Positions 15,296 to 22,915 of a DNA stretch of 50,319 nucleotides are shown here, piece after piece. The notes under the pieces were generated by a model. The model ran no database searches. It was not told the DNA's origin and saw only the letters and a list, made by a program, of their open reading frames with translations. Made by a program: the position numbers and the translations under genes. Each line of letters starts with the position of its first letter. Within the stretch, counting starts at the first letter, position 1. Source of the DNA: an uncultured Flammeovirgaceae bacterium (lineage in GTDB: Bacteria; Bacteroidota; Bacteroidia; Cytophagales; Cyclobacteriaceae); assembly GCA_937899105.1 (NCBI GenBank), contig CALBPF010000053.1, positions 1 to 50,319 of the forward strand. The letters are read 5' to 3'.

Positions 15296-15781
15296 TTATT
15301 TTCGTAACGCGATTAGTAGTTTCTTGCTGTCCATATATTCAAAATAACGTTGCTTTACTTTAAACTCCGGGTCGAGAATGATCATGGTAGGTGGTACAAA
15401 CTGGCCATTGCGCTGTGCCAATAGCTCCACCATCTGGTGTATGGCATTTCGTTTTTTGCCGGCTTTTAGGTTTACGAAGGGCCGACCCTCAAAATAAATG
15501 GTATCGGTGGTTTCAGCGTCCATGCGTACGGCATAATACTCCTTATTTAATAGATCGACAACTTCCGGTTTTGTAAAAACTACCCTATCCATTTTACGGC
15601 AAAAGATGCACCAGGAGGTGTAGAAATCGATAAATACCTTTTTAGGCCTTGCACTTAATGAATCGCCTAATTGGTCAAAAGAAAGCCAATTTACCTCTTT
15701 CTTAACTTGCGCATTACTTTCCGGATACAACATTGAAATTGCCAGGAGAAAACAAAAAGGTATTACTGACTTTGTAAACAT
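15296..15781 (-). CDS. Secreted thioredoxin-fold protein
   Basis: A 161-residue exported protein. The signal peptide is about residues 1-24 (SNAQ end). A thioredoxin fold follows with the active site SWCIFCRKM (CxxC), preceded by KVFIDFYT, and a cis-Pro-like segment FVPPTMII. It fits the TlpA/DsbD-C-type group that keeps periplasmic thiols reduced, but the CIFC dipeptide is not diagnostic. Its start touches the end of the TonB-receptor gene (15781), so it is almost certainly in the same transcript and may process or reduce substrates for metal uptake. Confidence 0.85.
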   Translation of the reverse strand: MFTKSVIPFCFLLAISMLYPESNAQVKKEVNWLSFDQLGDSLSARPKKVFIDFYTSWCIFCRKMDRVVFTKPEVVDLLNKEYYAVRMDAETTDTIYFEGRPFVNLKAGKKRNAIHQMVELLAQRNGQFVPPTMIILDPEFKVKQRYFEYMDSKKLLIALRK

Positions 15782-18150
15782 TAATTGAAATGACCAATTT
15801 TTAAAGATACAAACACTGAGCGGGGAGCGGCAGGACCGTAGATATAATCTGAATCCCTGCCTGCGCCCGAATCAAAATCATCCTGATAGCTGTTGAATAT
15901 ATTTTTTACTCCGCCACTCAGCTCAAGATGAAAATCTTCGCTAATATCAAATTGATAAGAAGCCTTGATGTTTGCATCAAAAAATGGGTCTGATTCGATA
16001 AGAGCAAGGAAACCGGATTCACTTATTACTCGGGGTACGGTCATCGAGCCGGTATAAGTACCGGTAAAATCGAACCTAAAAGCATCTGTGACACTCCAAT
16101 TCGAGTTAAAGTATCCGTACAGGTTGGGGTTTCTGGTAAACTCATCTACGACTACAACTGATTCTCCGTTTGTCATTCCTTCAGGTTCAAAAAGTACTTG
16201 TTCCTCATCAAACACGGCCTGCTGCGCCGTTCCACCTAGTTGCAAAGAGAATGTTGACGAGGGAGAGAACCCCGCTTCAAAATTTACCCCGGATACGGAT
16301 GCTCCGGAGCCGTTTCGCACTTCTTCCAAAATAGAGCCGTTCGGTAAAACGGACCCGGTACTTACTTGCACAAAAGGATCATTGAGTTGTGTATAAAATC
16401 CTTCGATAAGAAAATTAGTTTGGGTCAGTCCAAAATCACGAGTGATGTTCAAAGAAGCAGTGTAGGCGTTTGAGGTTTCTTTATCAAGGCCTTCAGAAAG
16501 AATGACGAACTGAGGTTCTCCACCCACAGAAGAAATATGCAAGTCTTCATTAAATGCTTGCGGAGCTCTAAAGCCCCGGGCATAGCCTCCCCGGAATTGA
16601 ACATTCTCCATGAGCTGGTAAAGTAGCGTTACTCTGGGACTGAACACGCCCAGGTCCACATCGGAAGCGTTAGTAATATCCCCGACCCGGTACTCTCCAT
16701 CTACATTAGTGGCGTCATATCGTGCTCCCAATAGAGCTGTAAGACGGTTTGTAGGTTTCCATTCATACTGTCCGTATAAACCAATGGTATTAACTCGTTG
16801 GTCTACCAAACGGTTATACCCAGCAATCTCATCTTCCGTATCGTTAAATTGGTTTTCCACACCCAAGGTCAATACATCATTATTGTTCATGTTTCTGGTA
16901 TATTGGATGCCTGTTACCATAGCTAAATCGTCTGTATTCCCGTATGCATTAAGAGCCAATAAACTATCCTGTGGGGTTCTACCTCCACCTAAACCGCCGT
17001 AAAAACTATCTCTATTGGTAACTTGAGATGAAAAATAGAACGAAAACTTATCCTGTTTACTTTTCGACAAGAGGTCGTAGTTTAAGCCAGCAAAGATCGT
17101 ATTATGATCTAACTCTTCTGTTATGTCAGTGAAATGGGGCGCAAGCTCTAACCGGTCACCGCCACGGCGGTATTCTTGTATGGAACTGAAATCAATGGAA
17201 AGTTTGCTTCTTTCAGTAGGTTTCAAAAAAGCTTTCCCTCCAAATACGTTATTCTCAAGGTTTACCAGCTCGGTAAAACCGTCTCCATTAGCATCATAGC
17301 TTTCTCTGTCCCTTGACATACCGTAAAAGGTGACACCACTTTTGAGGTCTTCACTCACAATGGAGCCATTAAAATTAACCGTACGGTCAAAAGCATCTCC
17401 ATCTATTAAAGCAAGGTTTGAACCAATCTGCCAGGTGTTTTCCACCGGCTCCCTGGTTATGACATTAACCGTACCGGCTATCGCGTTAGAACCATATAAA
17501 GCGGAACCCCCACTTCTGACCACTTCAACTCTTTCTACAATATTGGTTGGGATCTGGTCAAGTCCATAGACACTGTTTAAGGCGCTGAATACAGCTCTGC
17601 TATTAATCAGGATCTGAGAATAACTACCTTCCAGCCCATTTAACCGCACCTGAGTAAACCCACAATTTTGGCAATTTGTCTCTACGCGAACACCAGGCTG
17701 GTAATTCAACCCATCAGATATGGCGAGTGACTGTGTAGCCGACAGCAACCTGTTACTCAAAACGCTCACCACAACAGGCGCTCTTTTTCTATCTAATTCA
17801 TAACGTGTACCGCTCACTACTACCTCCTCCAGGTTGAGCAAATCTTCCGTAAGTACAGCATACACAGTAGTGTTACTATTGGCCTTTACATTTAGAGTTT
17901 TTGTAAACGTGCGATAACCTACAGAGGCTACTTTTAATGTGACCTCACCTACCGGAACATTTTCAATGCTGTAAGCTCCTGATGCGTCCGTGACCACCCC
18001 AAGCGTAGAATTAGCTATCGAAACGCCGGCAAATGCCAAGGGCTCGCCCCCTGAGATAACTTTACCGGAAATAATACCTGTTTGGGCCTTTGATATTACG
18101 GAGGTAAAAGCCAGAAAGCATAAAACCCACAATGGTATTATTGTTTTCAT
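15781..18150 (-). CDS. TonB-dependent outer-membrane receptor with carboxypeptidase-regulatory-like N domain
   Basis: A 789-residue outer-membrane transporter. After a signal peptide (residues 1-22) comes a CarboxypepD_reg-like domain (about 25-110, TGIISGKVISGGEPLAFAGV), a plug domain (about 120-230) with the Cys pair NCQNCGFTQVRLNGLEG and SGGSALYGSNAIAGTVNV, then a 22-strand-type barrel ending in Phe-Asn. Cys-rich plugs of this type occur in receptors beside metal regulators, so a metal or metallophore ligand is likely. It is divergent from an MntR-like gene, with a perfect palindrome and TATATTTG promoter between them, and is followed by the thioredoxin-like gene. Confidence 0.93.
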   Translation of the reverse strand: MKTIIPLWVLCFLAFTSVISKAQTGIISGKVISGGEPLAFAGVSIANSTLGVVTDASGAYSIENVPVGEVTLKVASVGYRTFTKTLNVKANSNTTVYAVLTEDLLNLEEVVVSGTRYELDRKRAPVVVSVLSNRLLSATQSLAISDGLNYQPGVRVETNCQNCGFTQVRLNGLEGSYSQILINSRAVFSALNSVYGLDQIPTNIVERVEVVRSGGSALYGSNAIAGTVNVITREPVENTWQIGSNLALIDGDAFDRTVNFNGSIVSEDLKSGVTFYGMSRDRESYDANGDGFTELVNLENNVFGGKAFLKPTERSKLSIDFSSIQEYRRGGDRLELAPHFTDITEELDHNTIFAGLNYDLLSKSKQDKFSFYFSSQVTNRDSFYGGLGGGRTPQDSLLALNAYGNTDDLAMVTGIQYTRNMNNNDVLTLGVENQFNDTEDEIAGYNRLVDQRVNTIGLYGQYEWKPTNRLTALLGARYDATNVDGEYRVGDITNASDVDLGVFSPRVTLLYQLMENVQFRGGYARGFRAPQAFNEDLHISSVGGEPQFVILSEGLDKETSNAYTASLNITRDFGLTQTNFLIEGFYTQLNDPFVQVSTGSVLPNGSILEEVRNGSGASVSGVNFEAGFSPSSTFSLQLGGTAQQAVFDEEQVLFEPEGMTNGESVVVVDEFTRNPNLYGYFNSNWSVTDAFRFDFTGTYTGSMTVPRVISESGFLALIESDPFFDANIKASYQFDISEDFHLELSGGVKNIFNSYQDDFDSGAGRDSDYIYGPAAPRSVFVSLKIGHFN

Positions 18151-18203
18151 CCTGTTATATTGAGATGTATCTTATTCTTTAATTAGTTAGGCTAAATTAA
18201 TAA

Positions 18204-18219
18204 GTTAGATTAATCTAAC
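18204..18219. promoter_or_regulatory. Candidate MntR/DtxR operator in the divergent promoter
   Basis: GTTAGATTAATCTAAC is a perfect 16-bp palindrome midway between the TonB-receptor and DtxR-family genes. It overlaps the expected start of the receptor transcript and lies just upstream of the regulator's TATCTTTG box. A partial copy, TTAGTTAGGCTAAATT, lies at 18183-18198. Confidence 0.65.
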
Positions 18220-18226
18220 AAATATA
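18219..18226 (-). promoter_or_regulatory. -7 promoter element of the TonB-receptor operon
   Basis: On the minus strand this reads TATATTTG, an exact TAnnTTTG match. The -33 element is not clear. It is immediately next to the palindrome at 18204-18219, so repressor binding would block it. Confidence 0.55.
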
Positions 18227-18240
18227 TTTTAATGCTTTTC

Positions 18241-18248
18241 TATCTTTG
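18241..18248 (+). promoter_or_regulatory. -7 promoter element of the DtxR-family gene
   Basis: TATCTTTG, an exact TAnnTTTG match, 18 bases before the ATG. The palindrome at 18204-18219 occupies the -33 region, which suggests autoregulation. Confidence 0.55.
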
Positions 18249-18265
18249 TTACACATTGATTTCGT

Positions 18266-18919
18266 ATGGCATCACAAACTGAAGAAAACTATCTCAAAGC
18301 CTTATATCACTTGTCATCGGAGCAAGCAGAGGTAAGCATATCGGCGCTAAGCGCTGTATTAGGGATAAGTAAACCTACAGCGAATAGCATGATCAAAAAT
18401 CTAAAGGATCAGGGTTTAGTCTATTACGAAAAGTACAAGCCGCTTCTACTTACTGATACCGGAAAAAAGGCTTCTGCATTAATAGTGAGAAAGCATAGAC
18501 TTACGGAGATGTTTTTAGTTGAGAAAATGGGTTTTGGCTGGGAAGAAGTTCACGAAATTGCCGAGCAGGTTGAGCATGTTAAAGTGCCTGCCTTTTTTGA
18601 TCGCATGGATGAATTATTAGGATATCCGACAGAAGACCCGCATGGTTCTCCTATTCCTGACAAAGAGGGAAACATAAGCAAGCAGCGCTATAAACGTTTA
18701 AGTGATTGTGAAATGGGCGCACATGTTAAACTCGCTGCGTTGAAACAGTCATCAAAAGAGTTTTTGGCTTTTCTTGATGATCGTGGCCTTAATTTAGGCG
18801 CGGATTTATTTGTAGAAGCTGTAGAGCCTTTTGATGGCAGCATCGTGGTTCTGTACAACGATAAGCGCGAATCATTCAGTCTAAAAGTAAGTGAAAAATT
18901 GATGATCGAGGAAGTATGA
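18266..18919 (+). CDS. DtxR-family metal-dependent repressor, MntR-like
   Basis: A 217-residue regulator. The winged helix lies near residues 1-65, the dimerisation and metal domain near 70-140, and a C-terminal SH3-like/FeoA-type domain near 150-217, as in longer DtxR proteins. Candidate ligands His77, Glu100, Glu103 and His104 (AEQVEHV) match the manganese-type set; the position of the DtxR-type Cys102 is Glu, which favours Mn selectivity like MntR. It is divergent from the TonB receptor with a palindromic operator between them, so it likely represses metal uptake when the metal is plentiful. Confidence 0.9.
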   Translation: MASQTEENYLKALYHLSSEQAEVSISALSAVLGISKPTANSMIKNLKDQGLVYYEKYKPLLLTDTGKKASALIVRKHRLTEMFLVEKMGFGWEEVHEIAEQVEHVKVPAFFDRMDELLGYPTEDPHGSPIPDKEGNISKQRYKRLSDCEMGAHVKLAALKQSSKEFLAFLDDRGLNLGADLFVEAVEPFDGSIVVLYNDKRESFSLKVSEKLMIEEV

Positions 18920-18951
18920 TAGACTTGCTTGGATATCCATACACTGTCTCT

Positions 18952-20319
18952 CTATTCCGTTGATTCCGCAAAATGCTTATGAAAAAGGGTAATCGTCTCA
19001 ATTCCTTTCATATAATTAAATAGTCCGTAGTGCTCATTAGGGGAATGTATAGCATCAGAATCCAGGCCAAATCCCATTAAAACCGTATCCAACCCTAATT
19101 CATCTTTAAACAACGAAACAATGGGAATACTACCTCCGTCTCTCGTGGGAATAGGTGTTTTGCCCCATGCCTCTTCAAAAGCTTTGCTTGCCGCCTGATA
19201 TGCTTTCGAATCTGTTGGAGTTACTGCAGGTTCCCCACCGTGATGCGGTGTGACTTTCACCTTGATGGATTTCGGAGCTACCGATTTAAAGTGCGAGGTG
19301 AATAGGTTAGTGATCTCTTCCGATACCTGGCTAGGTACAAGACGCATTGATATTTTTGCATACGCCTTGGAAGGGAGCACAGTTTTTGCGCCTTCTCCAG
19401 TATAACCACCCCATATGCCATTGACATCCAAAGTAGGACGAATTCCTACGCGTTCAAGCGTTGTGTAGCCGCTTTCTCCCTTGATATCCTCAATGTCCAG
19501 ATCAGACTTATAATCTTCGAAATCGAATGGAGCTTCATTTAAGGCTTTGCGTTCAGCTTCAGTTAGTTCTGCTACCTTATCATAAAAACCCGGAACTGTA
19601 ATTTTTCCATTATCATCTACCAGCGAGGCAATCATTTTACACAACTCATTTATAGGATTGGCCACAGCGCCGCCATAAACTCCAGAGTGCAGATCTCGAT
19701 TTGGACCTGTTGCCTCTACCTGTAAATAGCTTAACCCGCGCAAACCAACCGTTATTGATGGCGCTTCATTGGAGATAATTGAAGTATCAGATATAAGAAT
19801 TACATCCGCTGACAGCTTTTCTTTATTTTCCTTTACAAAAATGCCGAGATTATCCGAGCCAACTTCTTCTTCTCCTTCGATCATGAACTTTACGTTACAG
19901 GCCAGAGAATTAGTCTTGGACATCGCTTCAAACGCCTTAATGTGCATATACATCTGGCCCTTATCATCGCAGGCGCCACGTGCATATATCTTTTCGTCTT
20001 TAAGAACGGGCTCAAAAGGGGGCGAATCCCAAAGTTCGTATGGGTCGGCAGGCTGAACATCGTAATGTCCATATACTAAAACAGTAGGCAGAGACGGGTC
20101 AACAATCTTTTCTCCATACACTATGGGATGACCGGCCGTTTCACATATTTCAGCCTTATCTGCTCCGGCAGTTTCCAGACTGCTTTTTATGAAATCCGCT
20201 GCTCTACGTACATCATCCTTAAATTTAGAGTCGGCGCTTACTGAAGGAATACGAAGAAGGTCGAGAAGTTCGTTGATGAAGTTGTCTTTGTTGGTGTCGA
20301 TAAACTCTTTGCTAGTCAT
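18952..20319 (-). CDS. M20-family dipeptidase
   Basis: A 455-residue cytoplasmic metallopeptidase, probably releasing amino acids from dipeptides. Zinc-site motifs are complete: GHYDVQPADP (His and Asp), ARGACDDKGQ with the bridging Asp, the catalytic Glu-Glu in MIEGEEEVGS, Asp in ILISDTSI, and a late His in SPNEHYG. The dimerisation (lid) domain lies near residues 190-340. Length is typical for the family. A TAACTTTG promoter element is 26-33 bases upstream of the ATG. The gene is convergent with the MntR-like gene. Confidence 0.93.
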   Translation of the reverse strand: MTSKEFIDTNKDNFINELLDLLRIPSVSADSKFKDDVRRAADFIKSSLETAGADKAEICETAGHPIVYGEKIVDPSLPTVLVYGHYDVQPADPYELWDSPPFEPVLKDEKIYARGACDDKGQMYMHIKAFEAMSKTNSLACNVKFMIEGEEEVGSDNLGIFVKENKEKLSADVILISDTSIISNEAPSITVGLRGLSYLQVEATGPNRDLHSGVYGGAVANPINELCKMIASLVDDNGKITVPGFYDKVAELTEAERKALNEAPFDFEDYKSDLDIEDIKGESGYTTLERVGIRPTLDVNGIWGGYTGEGAKTVLPSKAYAKISMRLVPSQVSEEITNLFTSHFKSVAPKSIKVKVTPHHGGEPAVTPTDSKAYQAASKAFEEAWGKTPIPTRDGGSIPIVSLFKDELGLDTVLMGFGLDSDAIHSPNEHYGLFNYMKGIETITLFHKHFAESTE

Positions 20320-20344
20320 AATAAGGATGTAAATTAAAAGAGTG

Positions 20345-20352
20345 CAAAGTTA
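20345..20352 (-). promoter_or_regulatory. -7 promoter element of the M20 peptidase gene
   Basis: The minus strand reads TAACTTTG, matching TAnnTTTG, 26 bases before the ATG. A weak TTG at a suitable distance could serve as the -33 element. Confidence 0.45.
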
Positions 20353-20392
20353 ACTTATCACCTTTAATCTCCCTCAACGAACTGCGTTATTC

Positions 20393-21496
20393 TCAAAAAG
20401 TGACTCCAAACCCAAACTCCATCATATCTGCTGTTCTGCTATGCGCTTTTAGCGTAGCCCGGGTGAATATGTTGTTCGTTACCAGGTATTTGAATCCATA
20501 ACGCTGATACCAGTCAGCATAGAGAATTTGGGGTTTATAGACATAAAAACCCCCTTGAAAGATAACTGACAGCTTACCTATAAGCAGTTCACTACCAGCT
20601 GTAATGGCTAACTGGCGTCCATCATAATCGAGCACATAATCTTCCGGCAGAAACTTGCTCTTATGCACGTTCAACGCACGTACCATGGATTCCCTGTCGT
20701 AATGAAAAGCATCTACACCTAAAAGAACCGTATTGTATTTAGTAATCTGTTTACTCAGGTAAATAGAAGCGCTGAGGGCTTTATGCTTAAAATCTTCCTG
20801 AAGCACTTCACGCCAGGCTATAGCTACCATTACATTAAATTTTATTGACCGATCTAAATAGGTGCTTGTGTCCTTCTTATAATCGATTTTACTTGGGTTG
20901 GGTACGTACTTAATTCCAACTCCAAAAACGGGAAAGTTCATGCCGTTATTTGGAATATTAAGTCTACCGTTAGAATAGTGTCTGAAAGCCGCATTTAAAT
21001 TTAAAAAATAGTTATCCGATAGCATGAATTCATAATGTACCGTGCCTCGTGCTACATAACTGATTCTGCTGCTTATGGCTTTATTTTCAGGATTGCGCTC
21101 CGGATCGAAACGTTTACTGGAGTAAACAAAACCCGACCCTATATTTATGCGCCATTTATTTCTTTTTCCATTGTTAAGTGTAAAGTCAAGGTAGCTTGTG
21201 GCGGATACCACCTCTCCCAGTTCATCCGGCACATTGTAATTATAATATTCTAACGCGACACCGAGTTCCGGATAATTGAATAACCGCTCCCACTGATGTC
21301 TTCCGTTAGTGAGCTTATTAGCATACAGTTCTATGCCATGGAGTCCGGTCCAATCAAGTTTCTTCATGTCGTTCTTGTACCTCAATACACCACCATAGTA
21401 GGGATTCGCTCCAAAGGCCCATGATGCCTTTTCAATAGGTTGGGCGTCTAAGCCGGCCGCTGCAATGATCAATATGGTAGTTAAAGTCCAGCGCAT
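20393..21496 (-). CDS. PagL-like lipid A 3-O-deacylase/acyloxyacyl hydrolase family protein
   Basis: A 367-residue outer-membrane protein. A signal peptide (about residues 1-18) precedes a beta-barrel of the PagL/acyloxyacyl hydrolase family. The catalytic His-x-Ser is in AAFRHYSNGRLNIPNNG near the middle, and the protein ends in GFGVTF with a terminal Phe. PagL removes the 3-O-linked acyl chain of lipid A; the mass is about twice that of Pseudomonas PagL, so the extra barrel sequence may serve another role. It directly follows the TetR gene by two bases and is probably regulated with it. Confidence 0.78.
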   Translation of the reverse strand: MRWTLTTILIIAAAGLDAQPIEKASWAFGANPYYGGVLRYKNDMKKLDWTGLHGIELYANKLTNGRHQWERLFNYPELGVALEYYNYNVPDELGEVVSATSYLDFTLNNGKRNKWRINIGSGFVYSSKRFDPERNPENKAISSRISYVARGTVHYEFMLSDNYFLNLNAAFRHYSNGRLNIPNNGMNFPVFGVGIKYVPNPSKIDYKKDTSTYLDRSIKFNVMVAIAWREVLQEDFKHKALSASIYLSKQITKYNTVLLGVDAFHYDRESMVRALNVHKSKFLPEDYVLDYDGRQLAITAGSELLIGKLSVIFQGGFYVYKPQILYADWYQRYGFKYLVTNNIFTRATLKAHSRTADMMEFGFGVTF

Positions 21497-21497
21497 T

Positions 21498-22079
21498 TCA
21501 TGACTGATTGGTCACAATTTTATCTACTAGTCGTACAAGTGGGTTGATTTGGCTATTGACCACTTCATCAGTCAAAGCAGAGTCCATGAACTTAGCAACT
21601 ATTCCGTTCTTAAAAATTCGCACAAGGAAAACCTTAGCTTCCAAATCCCGGGAAACCATGAATGGCATGAGTCTTTTTAAGCCTATTTCTATAAAACTAT
21701 TATCTCTCTCTTCAATAGGATAGTCGCTTTCCAAATCCGCCCGAACCAACAGCGCCTGCATTTCTGAAAATTCTTTGGCAAACTTCAATTCGGCAAGGCA
21801 AACCTGCAGAAGCCAAAAATCAAGTGACTGAATGCTCCGTTGTGCCACAAAATCCAGAATTTTGTACTTCCTGTCTAAACTTATCTGGATCAAGTAGGTG
21901 TATAGGTCAAATTTATCTTTGAAATACTGGTAAATGCTACCTTTTGCAATCCCGAGCGCCTTCACCATACGCGAAACAGAAGCCTCTGCAAAAGAGTGGC
22001 TGGAAAACTCCTCAAGGCAAATATTCTGTACTAGCTTCCTTTTATTTGCGGGAAGATTATTAAAAGTTGATTTTGGCAT
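21498..22079 (-). CDS. TetR-family regulator
   Basis: A 193-residue repressor-type protein. The N-terminal helix-turn-helix is typical: SHSFAEASVSRMVKALGIAK and GSIYQYFKDKFDLYTYLIQ (residues about 30-72). The ligand-binding domain has no recognisable signature. It ends two bases before the PagL-like gene, so it probably controls that gene or itself. Inverted TGACTATATAGTCA (22081-22094), just upstream of the ATG, is a candidate operator. Confidence 0.88.
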   Translation of the reverse strand: MPKSTFNNLPANKRKLVQNICLEEFSSHSFAEASVSRMVKALGIAKGSIYQYFKDKFDLYTYLIQISLDRKYKILDFVAQRSIQSLDFWLLQVCLAELKFAKEFSEMQALLVRADLESDYPIEERDNSFIEIGLKRLMPFMVSRDLEAKVFLVRIFKNGIVAKFMDSALTDEVVNSQINPLVRLVDKIVTNQS

Positions 22080-22080
22080 T

Positions 22081-22094
22081 TATGACTATATAGT
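22081..22094 (-). promoter_or_regulatory. Candidate TetR operator TGACTATATAGTCA
   Basis: ATGACTATATAGTCAC contains the perfect palindrome TGACTATATAGTCA, 2-15 bases before the TetR start codon. The position suits autorepression. Confidence 0.5.
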
Positions 22095-22126
22095 CACAAT
22101 ATAAATAGTTTCAAAATTATTTCAAA

Positions 22127-22915
22127 TTAATCCAGCTCAGGGACTTCAAAAGACTCAAAGACCGCGTCCGGAACTTGTTCATACACCTTCACATTCTTTG
22201 GACCTCTATTATCTGACCGGTCTGTTGACAGTAGTAGGCCATTATAGGATTGGTAATTATCCCAGGGCCAAATGGCTGAGGCGCTATCTTGACGGGCCTC
22301 TCTGAAGTACGACCACTGTTTTACCAAGCTATCAGATTTATCAATAAACACCTCGTATTTATTATTTGGGGTTACACCCACCTCCGAAAAAGTAAGCTCA
22401 AGAACCTCCGCTTTAGCCCCTTTCATTGTAGTATCCGGGCGAGAATACTTTAAGGTAACTCCACTATCTTTCAACTTAAACGGCATTACGAGCCAATAGG
22501 AATCGTTGATCCAGATACTTTTGGCCCTAGCGAGGTATTTTTTTAAACTGTCCGGCTGCGTCAGCTCTTCTCCTTTTTGCCAAACCCTTCCTTCCATAGT
22601 ATTGATATTGAATAGGTAGATGGAACTGTCTCCAGGAAAGTCAATTCTTACTCTACCGGTGGGCTTTTCCCAGATCAAATTTCGCGCACCGAAAAAATTC
22701 CATGAAATTACACTAAGCTGATCCCATTTTTCTCGCCCGCCCATAGCGCTCATGCAGGCATCTGCCCAGGCCATAGCCAAAGAATCCGACCCCATTGCAT
22801 CAAAACCTTCCACCGGAGGATTTGAAGGTGGCGCTTCTACCGTAGTACTCTCTTTAGAAGTTTCACAGGCAATTAATGTTAAGACGACCATTAGGGCCGG
22901 AAGGCTATTTTTCAT
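22127..22915 (-). CDS. Hypothetical lipoprotein, possibly DUF6503
   Basis: About 262 residues from the ATG at 22915 (MKNSLPALMVVLTLIACETS), with a signal peptide and a lipobox-type Cys near residue 17. The mature part includes DACMSAMGGREKWDQLSVIS and the Trp/Tyr-rich strand pattern typical of a LolA-like or DUF6503 beta-sheet fold that could bind a lipid or hydrophobic molecule. The match to DUF6503 is from memory and not certain. The start overlaps the end of the upstream propeller gene by 11 bases (or 20 if the earlier ATG at 22924 is used), so the two are translationally coupled. Confidence 0.7.
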   Translation of the reverse strand: MKNSLPALMVVLTLIACETSKESTTVEAPPSNPPVEGFDAMGSDSLAMAWADACMSAMGGREKWDQLSVISWNFFGARNLIWEKPTGRVRIDFPGDSSIYLFNINTMEGRVWQKGEELTQPDSLKKYLARAKSIWINDSYWLVMPFKLKDSGVTLKYSRPDTTMKGAKAEVLELTFSEVGVTPNNKYEVFIDKSDSLVKQWSYFREARQDSASAIWPWDNYQSYNGLLLSTDRSDNRGPKNVKVYEQVPDAVFESFEVPELD

